NCBI GenBank assembly: GCA_964648485.1
Contig: CAZYOF010000010.1
Coordinates: 1 to 64,000 of the forward strand
Reading direction: 5' to 3'
Source of the DNA: DAIOEK01 sp964648485
GTDB taxonomy: Bacteria > Chloroflexota > Anaerolineae > Anaerolineales > Anaerolineaceae
Length of the DNA stretch: 64,000 nt
Below, in pieces: positions 51,859-60,268 of the stretch (position 1 is its first letter; each line of letters starts with the position of its first letter). The notes beneath the pieces are model-generated. The model saw nothing but the letters and a program-made list of their open reading frames with translations. It had not been told where the DNA came from and did no database searches. The position numbers and the translations under genes were made by a program.

Positions 51859-52064
51859 TTTGATATCACCACCTTATACTCTTCTTCTAAATCTTTTATT
51901 GTGACACTACAGCCGAGTCTTTCAGCCATCCGCCTTACATTCTCACGTGAAGTTACCGTATCAACGATAACCTCGACCGGGAAGATACCATCTGCAATTG
52001 CTTTTTGAGCAAGCATGACAGGTTGTGGGCATGAAAGCCCGCGTGCATCTACGGTAGTACTCAT
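51855..52064 (-). CDS. TusA/YedF-like sulfur or selenium carrier
   Basis: 69 residues, a TusA-fold protein with the conserved Cys-Pro-x-Pro motif in GLSCPQPVM. Here only the N-terminal TusA part of YedF is present; the DUF3343 domain, which is fused to it in some YedF proteins, is coded separately two genes downstream. It lies between the transporter and the desulfurase. Confidence 0.92.
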   Translation of the reverse strand: MSTTVDARGLSCPQPVMLAQKAIADGIFPVEVIVDTVTSRENVRRMAERLGCSVTIKDLEEEYKVVISK

Positions 52065-52076
52065 GTATCACTCTCC

Positions 52077-53195
52077 TTATGCTATTTTCTGACGCATGGT
52101 GAAACCGATAAGCAGGCAGGCTACAATTCCAATGATAACTGCTGTCATTCCAAAGTTAGACAGTCCCCCCACCTGTAAAACGCCATCAACTACCGAATCA
52201 ACCTTTGCAGCGAGGTTGAAGTTATGAGCAATTCCCGCACCGGTGATCATTCCGAGAACAAATACAGCGGAATCTCCATCGCCTTCACCAGAAAGAAATA
52301 GTTGCCTTCCCGGGCACCCACCCGCAAGAGAATACGCTAATCCCGCAAGGACCATTCCAAGGATATTCCATAACGTATTGCTATGCGCAACCGGTTGTGC
52401 TGTATATCCCACGCTGAATTGTCCAAGAACCAGATTAGTTAAGAAAGCCATCACGATCAGTGCTAATAAACCACTGAAAAGATGAAAATCTCGCATCAGA
52501 ATAACATCGCGCACAGCGCCCATCGTACAAAAACGACTTCTCTGTGCAATAAAACCGATCACCAGGCCAATACCAAGCGATACCAATAGTGGCGCATACA
52601 TTGAACCCGGTCCTTTTTCGCTAAAGAATATTGGTCCACCCTCACTAAATACTGGTTTGAAAATCAATAATAATAGTAAACCAACCATAATAATGGGCAT
52701 AATCCAGCCTACCGCCGGGTAGGTTTTTTGACTCCGCCCAAGGTTGTATCCAGTACGCAAAAACCAAACTCCGAGTGCAATTCCGATAATCAAACCAACC
52801 AATGCAGGTAGTGCTGTTAGGTCACCACCAGAGAGACGGAAGCTCGCCCGCCATGGACAGCCTAGAAAAGCTAACGCTCCTATCATGGCAAATACACCCA
52901 GAACAAAACGAACAATGGGTGCAGAACCTGATCTGGCTTTATATTCACGAAATATAAGTGCAGCAATGGTGGATCCCAGAACAAATCCTATGATCTCAGG
53001 GCGTATATATTGAACGATAGCAGCCCGATGCAATCCCAATGCACCAGCAATATCGCGTTCAAAGCAGGCTACACAGATGCCCATATTCGGTGGATTTCCG
53101 AATTTCTGGAGTAAAGGTCCCAGAATTCCAATGACTGCGCCAACGAGGATAATCCCCCAACGGGAAGCAAAGAACTTTGTGATTTTCGCACGCAT
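52077..53195 (-). CDS. yedE: YedE-family putative selenium transporter
   Basis: 372 residues with about nine or ten membrane helices. The conserved GCPW (in GCPWRASFRLSGGD) and GCPGRQ motifs and RSRFCTMG are typical of the YeeE/YedE family. The family is proposed to carry a sulfur or selenium compound; experimental proof is limited. It heads the selenium operon after a leader of about 260 bases with an intrinsic terminator. GGAGA precedes the ATG. Confidence 0.9.
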   Translation of the reverse strand: MRAKITKFFASRWGIILVGAVIGILGPLLQKFGNPPNMGICVACFERDIAGALGLHRAAIVQYIRPEIIGFVLGSTIAALIFREYKARSGSAPIVRFVLGVFAMIGALAFLGCPWRASFRLSGGDLTALPALVGLIIGIALGVWFLRTGYNLGRSQKTYPAVGWIMPIIMVGLLLLLIFKPVFSEGGPIFFSEKGPGSMYAPLLVSLGIGLVIGFIAQRSRFCTMGAVRDVILMRDFHLFSGLLALIVMAFLTNLVLGQFSVGYTAQPVAHSNTLWNILGMVLAGLAYSLAGGCPGRQLFLSGEGDGDSAVFVLGMITGAGIAHNFNLAAKVDSVVDGVLQVGGLSNFGMTAVIIGIVACLLIGFTMRQKIA

Positions 53196-53474
53196 AGTGC
53201 TCTCTCCTATAAGGTATTTTTACTTTTTTCTTAGTGCTATGTGATAACAACCATAAGGCTCATTGATTCATCTAACCTCCTTCTCTCGTTGTGAGAAAAC
53301 AAAAATCCGCTGGCATATACCAGCGGATACAGGGTCAGATGAGCCCGTAATTTTCTACGCTGATATATATTGGCGGCTGAATGAACGCTGACCAGCGTTC
53401 TGATTCCTGACTCAAAGTAAGTGAATTAATCGAATTTGCATAGACAATCCTGATAGTGAATTAATCTAATTATA
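53196..53474 (-). promoter_or_regulatory. Leader of the selenium operon with a candidate attenuator
   Basis: Minus strand: a TATAAT box (53474-53469) is followed by a perfect hairpin gaacgctg-gt-cagcgttc (53400-53383) and an intrinsic terminator, a 9-bp stem (53328-53320 with 53313-53305) followed by TTTTTGTTTT. The terminator lies between the promoter and yedE. The first hairpin contains CGCTGG, which can also pair with CCAGCG in the terminator's second arm, giving an anti-terminator. Two 17-base direct repeats (agtgaattaatcNaatt on plus, 53420-53436 and 53455-53471) flank the likely start site. Confidence 0.6.
53294..53328 (-). terminator. Intrinsic terminator in the yedE leader
   Basis: A 9-bp stem, atccgctgg with ccagcggat, with a 6-base loop; T-rich tail on the minus strand. 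It lies about 100 bases before the yedE start and is not needed by the amidase operon, which has its own terminator further upstream. Confidence 0.8.
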
Positions 53475-53508
53475 ATGGTAATAATTTTAAATGAGTGCTA
53501 AATATTAT

Positions 53509-53544
53509 GGGTAAATAAAACTGCCATCTTTTAGAGATGGCAGT
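53509..53544 (-). terminator. Terminator of the ECF/amidase operon
   Basis: A perfect 10-bp stem (actgccatct with agatggcagt) with a 5-base loop and a TTTTATTT tail on the minus strand, 27 bases after the amidase gene. Confidence 0.92.
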
Positions 53545-53570
53545 CGTATTCTGTATAGCTTTCATTCTGG

Positions 53571-54476
53571 CTAGAAAGAATAACCAAGTTGGGAAAGAAC
53601 ATCTAGTGGAAATTCAAATCTGACTGTCTTTTCAGGATCCACGATCTGACAGAATTTCAATTCACCCGCCAGACTCATCAGCATCCCTGCGTCATTTGTA
53701 GATAATCCGGCAAATTTACTTAAGAAATTTGCCATTGCATGTGTTGCCCCATCAGCTGCGGCATCTAATGACGGCGCAGAAAAAACCGTTGCAACAACCC
53801 TGTCAGTTTTTATGAAGGGAGTAGGCAACCCTTCTAAACGAGGTTCTACCTGTGCACGAAATGTGAATTTACCTGGCGTTTCTGCCCCGCAGATTACAAC
53901 TTCACCATCTCCCATCGCTGCATGAAAATCTCCTGCCCCAAAAAGAGCTCCCTCCACACCTACAGTAAAGTAAACTGAGGCACCAGCTGTCACCAGGGTG
54001 CAATCCATGTTTCCACCATGTGGGCCGGGGGTACCGTTTGGTATTTTCCCCTCTTCTGGTGCTACACCGATTACTCCTATCATGGGACGGGCAGGTACAC
54101 TCACATTGTCTTTGAATATTACCTTATCTCCTGAATTTTTGAGGACGGTAGTTTCCATTTCGGTAATGATGTCTCCCAATGCTCCTTCGCCAGGGAGGGT
54201 AACCATGATTGAATTTTCGCCTACTTCCATCGAGAGAATATCCACACGTAAAACATCACCCGGTCTGGTTCCTTCAATATATACTGGGCCAGTTGCAGGG
54301 TTTACATGATCCCAATCTAGCTTGTCCAGTAAATCCGATTTACTCTTTAATTGACCTTCAAAGCAATCATGGGTTTCCAGCGTAACAATCTGATTTTGAG
54401 AAATCTTTGCAACTGGTTGTAATGATTTTTCAAAAGCAAAGAAAACATTGGTTCGTTGAATAGATAATGCTGCCAT
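53571..54476 (-). CDS. Acetamidase/formamidase-family amidohydrolase
   Basis: A 301-residue FmdA/AmdA family enzyme. Matching segments: VTLETHDCFEGQ, VNPATGPVYIEGTRPGDVLRVDI, GVIGVAPEEG, GPHGGNMDC, GDFHAAMGDGEV. Such enzymes hydrolyse formamide, acetamide or larger N-formyl compounds. As the last gene of an ECF importer operon, it probably acts on the imported compound. Ribosome site GGAAG. Confidence 0.93.
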   Translation of the reverse strand: MAALSIQRTNVFFAFEKSLQPVAKISQNQIVTLETHDCFEGQLKSKSDLLDKLDWDHVNPATGPVYIEGTRPGDVLRVDILSMEVGENSIMVTLPGEGALGDIITEMETTVLKNSGDKVIFKDNVSVPARPMIGVIGVAPEEGKIPNGTPGPHGGNMDCTLVTAGASVYFTVGVEGALFGAGDFHAAMGDGEVVICGAETPGKFTFRAQVEPRLEGLPTPFIKTDRVVATVFSAPSLDAAADGATHAMANFLSKFAGLSTNDAGMLMSLAGELKFCQIVDPEKTVRFEFPLDVLSQLGYSF

Positions 54477-54508
54477 ATTATTCTTCCTTCTCTTTATTCA
54501 ATAAATTC

Positions 54509-55540
54509 TCAGTTATTTATGAATAATCTTAACAATGCTTGTTCTGTGAAATTACCCTTTTCAAGATAATTCAGCACCATACCGGCTAAAATCACAACGA
54601 ACATAATCGCCATAAATATAAAGTCATTTCTTTGAAAAACAAATTCTCGCCTGAAAGTCCGTTTGGTAATGTTGTAATCAAATCCACGCGAAAGGATTGC
54701 AATCGAAATATCTTGTGATCGCTCCATAGTTGTCATAAATATGGGTATTAATAATGCCGTCAGTACCTGCACTCTCCGGATGAGGTTCTTGGGTTTTACA
54801 TCGTATCCACGCGCTCTTTGGGCGTCTGTAATTTTCTGAGTTTGCTTTGACAATATACCCACCGTAGAAAAGCCAAGCATTAAAGCAACACCCATTTCTG
54901 GCGGTAATCCCCTACTCACAATCCGCTGAATAATAAATGCCGCAAGCAGACTGAAGAATAATATGATCGCTGTATTAATAGCCACTGGTGTATCAGCAGG
55001 CAGGAATACAAGTTTTGTACCCTTTGACATCATTGGTAGAGCAGATACTATGAGAAACACCCCGATAACAAAAGTAGAAATCAGATCATGTATCCCAAGA
55101 TTCCTTTTCCCCCGTTCTGTGATAGTCAAAGCAAGTTCAACGGGAGGTGTCGTATAAAGCATCAGATGAACAGCTAAAACTACGCTAAAGAATCTGAAGA
55201 ACACAGCAACTCCTCTAATTATGCCTTCTACAGTCACCGGAATCCAATCAGTGAACGGTATCAGGTAAAACAGAAAATGCGATTCTTTAGGTGTAAAGAA
55301 GATAATTTGGAAGAATGAAAAGGTGAGAAAGACTACCACCAGTGACCTTAGATTTTGGTTGAGCAGCTTGACATCAATCGCCTTTGTACCCAGCCAATAC
55401 AAAGAGACAAATAATACAGCCATAAGAATTGGATCTGCAATCACCACCGCTGCAATAGTAATAGCCACAAACATCAGCAACTTCGTGCGTGCATCAAATC
55501 CATGGAGAAGAGATGATCCCTTTCGATATTCAATTGCCAT
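54509..55540 (-). CDS. ecfT: ECF transporter transmembrane component (EcfT)
   Basis: 343 residues with about five or six membrane helices and the coupling motifs ARG in DAQRARGYD and SRG in AILSRGFD that dock onto the ATPases. The start at 55540 has GGAGG and overlaps the ATPase gene by 11 bases; the frame's longer version would extend deep into that gene. A C-terminal extension with one more helix is present. Confidence 0.92.
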   Translation of the reverse strand: MAIEYRKGSSLLHGFDARTKLLMFVAITIAAVVIADPILMAVLFVSLYWLGTKAIDVKLLNQNLRSLVVVFLTFSFFQIIFFTPKESHFLFYLIPFTDWIPVTVEGIIRGVAVFFRFFSVVLAVHLMLYTTPPVELALTITERGKRNLGIHDLISTFVIGVFLIVSALPMMSKGTKLVFLPADTPVAINTAIILFFSLLAAFIIQRIVSRGLPPEMGVALMLGFSTVGILSKQTQKITDAQRARGYDVKPKNLIRRVQVLTALLIPIFMTTMERSQDISIAILSRGFDYNITKRTFRREFVFQRNDFIFMAIMFVVILAGMVLNYLEKGNFTEQALLRLFINN

Positions 55541-57239
55541 CTTGCACCTCCACAATCTGATGTAGATAATGATGCATGTCATTAAAAGATACTATATGCT
55601 GAGGTATCCCCAGATCTCTTAATTGGATAGCCAATTTCGTTATTTCCGGTAAATCTAAAGAGTTATCAAACATCAAATCAACATTTTTCAGTAAATCACG
55701 AATTGGTCCATCATAGGAAAGAACACCATTCTGTAGCACAACTGCCCTGTTTGCATACATGGCAGCATAATCAATACGATGAGTAATGAGAAGAATCGTT
55801 GTACCTTGATCATTTAACTTCCGAATGATCTCAAAAATCTCATCAATCATTTCCGGGTCTTGTCCGGTGGTTGGTTCATCAATAACAAGAATTTTTGGTT
55901 TCAGCGTCAAAACGGATGCCAGTGCCAGGCGCTGTTTTTGTCCTTTACCCAGATCAAATACTTCAGTATCAATATAATCTTCCAGATCAACAATTTCCAA
56001 AGCCTCTTGAATTCGGGATTCAAATTCAGAAGGATCAATATTATGCGCTTTTAATCCAAATGTCATTTCATCTCTCACATTAAAAGAGACAATTTGGTGG
56101 TTTGGATTCTGAAAACAAAACCCAACATCCTGTGCAAGAATATGCGTTGGCGTTTCAACAATATCCATTCCATTTACCAGTACCTTTCCACTTGTAGGAT
56201 GATGTAATCCAATAACATGTCGGACCAGTGTGGTTTTCCCTGATCCATTCCTGCCAAGGATTGCTACCATCTCTCCGGCATGGATCTTTAGGTTTACATT
56301 ATGCAGAGCTTCTTTTTCATCATTGTATGAGAAAGATACATCACGAAACTCAATCACTGGTTTTGTTGAAATCTGACTCTCTGGATGCAAACCATTGGAA
56401 CTAATTTTTCTTAATTTATATTTTTCCCGTAGGTGTTTAACGAATGATTCCGGAGTTAAAGAAATCGACGGTAATTGTAATTTTTCAGCCAATCTTAGAA
56501 GATCTGGCCGTTTAAATATATGGGGAATATCACCTGCAGCCAGAACCTCAGCTGTTGGGCCATCCCGAACAATATGCCCTTCTTTCATTACAATGACTCG
56601 ATCTACCAGAGGCAGGGTTTCTTCCAATGCATGTTCCACAATAATCAAAGTCTTACCGCGCTGTTTAGCAACTTGAATAATCAACTTCAGGATAAACGCC
56701 CTGCCCGCAGGATCCAGATTTGCCAGCGGTTCATCCATCACATAAATCTCAGGGCACATCGCATAAGTTGCTGCGATACAGCATGCCTGTTGTTCTCCCC
56801 CAGACAAGTTATGCGGTTCTCTTTCCTCATAGCCAACCAATCGGGTAGCTTCTAATGCTTCTCGGGTTCGTTTAATAATTTCTTCCCGGTCTATTCCCAG
56901 ATTTTCAGGTCCGAATGCCACTTCATCCATAACCGAATTGGTAACAAGTTGTGCTTCTGGATCCTGAAACACCATGCCAATGATTGATGCCAGACCGCCA
57001 ACGCGTGCTTTTATTGTATTGTAAGGACCAATATAAACTTCACCTTCAAGGGTTCCTTCGTGATAATGTGGGACTAATCCATTAATACACGAGCAAAGGG
57101 TGGTTTTCCCGCTTCCGGCAGGTCCGGTAATTAATACAATTTCTCCGGAAGATATACTTAGATTAACATCGCTGAGAGCTTTTGTGGTGCTTCCAGCATA
57201 TGAAAAGGAAACATTCTTAAATGAAATCTCGTAAGTCAT
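55530..57239 (-). CDS. ECF transporter ATPase, two domains fused (EcfA-A')
   Basis: 569 residues. Domain 1 (about 1-240): Walker A GPAGSGKTT, signature LSGGEQQ, Walker B YVMDEPLANLDP. Domain 2 (about 290-520): GRNGSGKTT, VIDEPTTGQDP, but the signature is LGKGQKQR, not LSGGQ. The fused double ATPase is like that of YkoD-type ECF systems. Energises S component and T component together. Confidence 0.93.
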   Translation of the reverse strand: MTYEISFKNVSFSYAGSTTKALSDVNLSISSGEIVLITGPAGSGKTTLCSCINGLVPHYHEGTLEGEVYIGPYNTIKARVGGLASIIGMVFQDPEAQLVTNSVMDEVAFGPENLGIDREEIIKRTREALEATRLVGYEEREPHNLSGGEQQACCIAATYAMCPEIYVMDEPLANLDPAGRAFILKLIIQVAKQRGKTLIIVEHALEETLPLVDRVIVMKEGHIVRDGPTAEVLAAGDIPHIFKRPDLLRLAEKLQLPSISLTPESFVKHLREKYKLRKISSNGLHPESQISTKPVIEFRDVSFSYNDEKEALHNVNLKIHAGEMVAILGRNGSGKTTLVRHVIGLHHPTSGKVLVNGMDIVETPTHILAQDVGFCFQNPNHQIVSFNVRDEMTFGLKAHNIDPSEFESRIQEALEIVDLEDYIDTEVFDLGKGQKQRLALASVLTLKPKILVIDEPTTGQDPEMIDEIFEIIRKLNDQGTTILLITHRIDYAAMYANRAVVLQNGVLSYDGPIRDLLKNVDLMFDNSLDLPEITKLAIQLRDLGIPQHIVSFNDMHHYLHQIVEVQDGN

Positions 57240-57325
57240 GGTCAGTTTTCCATATCAACAATGTGATTACCTGCTCCGCAGGTATTCTACAGAGCAGGTA
57301 ATGAACCAATAATCTGGATTTCGGT

Positions 57326-57907
57326 TTACCACAACGGACGGCGGAACCGTTCAGGAAGAGCAGCCATAATAATCGTGGTTACAACTGTTGTAAGGATCAT
57401 TTCAGGCATTGCACCAGCTTCGATCGTTCCTAAAAATGCCAGAAAACTTCCATATTCTGGGTCTGGATAAAATACCATCAAGCCTAATCCAAAAAGCGGG
57501 ACCACAAAAACCGTATAATAAACAACAACCTGTACTGCCCATGCGACAAGGCTTAATGCCTTGTTCTTGCGTAAACGCCACGAAAGGTTTTTGTATGCAA
57601 CCCCGCTAAAGATACCTCCAACGATATGAGCGAGTAAGCTCGCAAGTGGGATGCCCGGCTCAGCAATTCCAGCCAGTAGCCCAATCACAATACCTCCAAT
57701 TGGACCGGTAAGCGACGCACCAATCGTTGTAAAAATTTCTCGTGGATCTGTAACTATAGGTGTTCCCGGAATGGGAATCGTCACACCTGCCAGGACAAGC
57801 GCTAATGCAGCGCCACCAAAAGCTGCCGCTACACCAACTTGTCGGGCAGTTAATACTGGTTTTCTTTGATTTTCAACTAAATTGGGTACTGCTGTTTGTT
57901 CAGACAT
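57326..57907 (-). CDS. ECF transporter substrate-binding (S) component, unknown substrate
   Basis: 193 residues with about six membrane helices after a cytoplasmic tail of about 25 residues. Its length, position directly upstream of the ATPase and T genes, and hydrophobic pattern suit an S component. I do not recognise the subfamily. The operon's amidase suggests a vitamin or pyrimidine-like amide or another amide, but this is inferred only from context. AGGAGAAG precedes the start. Confidence 0.75.
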   Translation of the reverse strand: MSEQTAVPNLVENQRKPVLTARQVGVAAAFGGAALALVLAGVTIPIPGTPIVTDPREIFTTIGASLTGPIGGIVIGLLAGIAEPGIPLASLLAHIVGGIFSGVAYKNLSWRLRKNKALSLVAWAVQVVVYYTVFVVPLFGLGLMVFYPDPEYGSFLAFLGTIEAGAMPEMILTTVVTTIIMAALPERFRRPLW

Positions 57908-58336
57908 AATTTCTTCTCCTTAAAATAATGAAAAATTCCAATTTTATGCCTAATTTTCTTCCTTCGATTTTTCCTCACCTTTCCGAAAAACAAAAAGCCA
58001 CCTTGCGTTGGGTGGCTTTTTCGAGTTTTCCTATTCTTTTCGAATTTATTTTTTCTCTTGAACCTGCCATCCTACGCGAAGTGAGCCATTCTTATAATAA
58101 AGAAGGGCAACAATAATAATTACAAAAATGGATGACATCGGGTTCATTTTTAATTTGTTTCTCAGAAATAATTTTGCCAATTATATCCTGCTTCATTAAT
58201 CTGTCAATGAAATTCCATTATTTGAACATTATCCCAATTATTGGGATACGCAATATGTTTACTTTATTGGCCTAATGGGAATTTTTCAACCTGTTTTTGA
58301 AATAGTATATAAAATAAATGGAAGGGAATTTAGCGC
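57908..58336. other. Divergent region between ecfS and the MBL-fold gene
   Basis: 429 bases without a convincing gene. It contains a terminator hairpin (listed separately) and a TATAAT at 58093-58098. On the minus strand a conserved-looking GC-rich piece (58052-58085) precedes the hairpin. An open frame at 57928-58116 overlaps the hairpin and is not believed. Confidence 0.5.
57992..58021. terminator. Terminator-like hairpin inside the ecfS upstream region
   Basis: A perfect 11-bp stem (aaaaagccacc with ggtggcttttt) with an 8-base loop; T runs are present on both strands. Genes on both sides point outwards, so no upstream gene needs it. A leader attenuator of ecfS is the simplest reading. Confidence 0.7.
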
Positions 58337-59167
58337 ATGCATAAAATAATTTGTGTAACTAATGACCGAAAAAGTGATAACTCCCCCACATTTACAGAAC
58401 ATGGACTTTCCTTATGGATTGAATCTGAAAACGGGGTAACCCTATTCGATACAGGACAATCTGCGTCTGTTCTAAAACATAATATGTCTGTTTTGGGTTT
58501 AGACCCCTATAAAGTAAAAAATCTGGTTTTCAGCCATGCCCATTATGACCACACAGGTGGATTGCTTGCTTTAAAGGATTGTCTACCACAAGTTAAAATT
58601 TTTGCGCATGAAGATATTTTTACTCAAAGGTATTCCCTGCGTAATGGCAAATACTCGCCCATTGGGTTATCAGATGCGGTAAAGGATCTTGTGCAGAAAT
58701 CAGACTCTTTATTTTCTACCGAACCAAAAGAAATTATGCCCGGATTATGGACATCTGGAGAGATACTTGAACGGCCAGAAATGTGCGGGAGATCCAATAC
58801 TCATTTCATCCTTACTGAAAATGGCTGGCAATCAGACCCTTATCGCGATGATTTATCTTTAATCCTGCATACAAAACAAGGCCTGGTTCTGATTTGTGGA
58901 TGTTGCCATGCGGGGTTATTGAATAGTTTGTCACATGTTAATAGAAATTTTGCCGGAAGAATCATATCTGTTATCGGAGGGACTCACCTGATGTCAGCAA
59001 ACGAGGATGATTTAAACCGGGTAATTACAATTCTTAAAACTAATTATCAAGAAATGTCTTTATTTCTAAATCATTGTACTGGTGAAAACGCAATAGAAAA
59101 ACTTCGACAGACTTTTTCCAGCCAGGTAACCCCATTTTATTCAGGAGAGATGATTGTTTTTGATTGA
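58337..59167 (+). CDS. Metallo-beta-lactamase-fold hydrolase
   Basis: 276 residues of the COG1237-like group. The metal motif is FSHAHYDHTGGL, with later His in GCCHAGLLN, GGTHLM and NHCTGEN. It begins TEHGLSLWIE, typical of this group, some of whose members act in pterin-related chemistry. Soluble. Overlaps the next gene by 14 bases. Confidence 0.88.
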   Translation: MHKIICVTNDRKSDNSPTFTEHGLSLWIESENGVTLFDTGQSASVLKHNMSVLGLDPYKVKNLVFSHAHYDHTGGLLALKDCLPQVKIFAHEDIFTQRYSLRNGKYSPIGLSDAVKDLVQKSDSLFSTEPKEIMPGLWTSGEILERPEMCGRSNTHFILTENGWQSDPYRDDLSLILHTKQGLVLICGCCHAGLLNSLSHVNRNFAGRIISVIGGTHLMSANEDDLNRVITILKTNYQEMSLFLNHCTGENAIEKLRQTFSSQVTPFYSGEMIVFD

Positions 59168-60107
59168 TACATTTTCGCAAAAAAACACTATCATGCCTAT
59201 ACCAATAAATTTATCCCGTTTTACAAATCCCCTTTTTGTTTTCAATCCGGCTGCTGGAATCAAGAATAAAGAGCAGGTGTTACGAATATTCAAGAAGGTA
59301 TGTCAGAAGTATGGTTGGCAGGGTTGTTTACATGAAACCAAGGAAGGAGAGGATATTACTAAAACAGTTCGGGAATATATCAAGCAAGGATGCGATGTGA
59401 TTCTTGCTGGTGGCGGGGATGGTACGATATCATCCGTGGTAACCGCTCTGGTCGGTACAGATATCCCTATGGCGATTATTCCACTCGGAACTGGAAATCT
59501 ACTTGCCAGATTATTAAAAATACCATTACAAACTGAACAAGCTCTTTGCTATTTTAATCAAAAGATATCTTATAAAAAATTAAATGCTCTAAAACTAAAA
59601 AACCGTTACGCAATTCTAAATAGCAGCGTCGGCTTCTCTTCCAACCTTATTAAGAGCACTTCACGTCAGGAGAAACGTCGATTTGGTATGTTTGCATATC
59701 TCTGGCGCGGATTCCAGATCATCATCGGAATCCAACCTCATAAATTTAACCTGGTAGTAGATGGAAAACCATTTACCACCCGCGCTTCTGAGATATATGT
59801 AACCAATCCTTCTGTTCTGATTGAAGAGATATTCCTAAAGAATCTGCCCCCAAATGCATTAGATTCTCCTTTCGTTATGTTTGTTGTGAAGGCACGAACG
59901 CTTAGAGATTATGTGGGGCTGTTACTAGATATTTTTCAGGGAAAGGTTAACCAATCACCCAGAATGACCTGCGTGTTGATTAATAATTCAATCAAAATAT
60001 CCACCAAACGTCCAATAATCGTACAAGCTGACGGAGAAGTAATTGGACACACCCCCATGACGATTGAAGTGGTCAGTAATGCAGTAAAGTTAATAATCCC
60101 CGGATAA
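59154..60107 (+). CDS. Diacylglycerol/sphingosine kinase-like lipid kinase
   Basis: 317 residues, DagK/YegS type. It has FNPAAGIKNKEQ, the nucleotide motif LAGGGDGTIS and IPLGTGNLLARLL, with a C-terminal beta domain ending in QADGEVIGHTPM. It phosphorylates a lipid alcohol. The TTG at 59154 has AGGAG six bases upstream and overlaps the previous gene; the ATG at 59193 has no ribosome site. Confidence 0.87.
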   Translation: MFLIDTFSQKNTIMPIPINLSRFTNPLFVFNPAAGIKNKEQVLRIFKKVCQKYGWQGCLHETKEGEDITKTVREYIKQGCDVILAGGGDGTISSVVTALVGTDIPMAIIPLGTGNLLARLLKIPLQTEQALCYFNQKISYKKLNALKLKNRYAILNSSVGFSSNLIKSTSRQEKRRFGMFAYLWRGFQIIIGIQPHKFNLVVDGKPFTTRASEIYVTNPSVLIEEIFLKNLPPNALDSPFVMFVVKARTLRDYVGLLLDIFQGKVNQSPRMTCVLINNSIKISTKRPIIVQADGEVIGHTPMTIEVVSNAVKLIIPG

Positions 60108-60122
60108 AGGTTAAATTACCCG

Positions 60123-60146
60123 ACTGGAGAGCCAGTTATTATTTTT
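60123..60146 (+). terminator. Weak terminator after the lipid kinase gene
   Basis: A 5-bp stem (actgg with ccagt) with a 4-base loop, followed by TTATTATTTTT, 15 bases after the stop. Confidence 0.4.
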
Positions 60147-60268
60147 GTTACTATTGGGCAATTCTATAAATCAAATATATATTGTATTAATTTTTTGAAT
60201 TTTTAAAGGCTGCTAATTATTATATTGAGAATTTTTCTACCCGCTGATCTTCAGGCAAAACAACTGAT

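Noticed and set aside
53059..53250. Minus-strand open frame overlapping the yedE start, in phase with the mini-frame at 53271 if UGA were read through
   Set aside because: Its sequence is an out-of-frame shadow of yedE without recognisable features; only the ribosome site and UGA upstream are kept as a finding.
58052..58085. Possible tRNA or TPP riboswitch, from a ggttcaa piece and a gaacctg piece
   Set aside because: The flanking bases do not form a tRNA T stem, and the further conserved TPP elements are missing.
57928..58116. Plus-strand open frame of 62 codons upstream of the MBL-fold gene
   Set aside because: It runs across a terminator hairpin and has no ribosome site.
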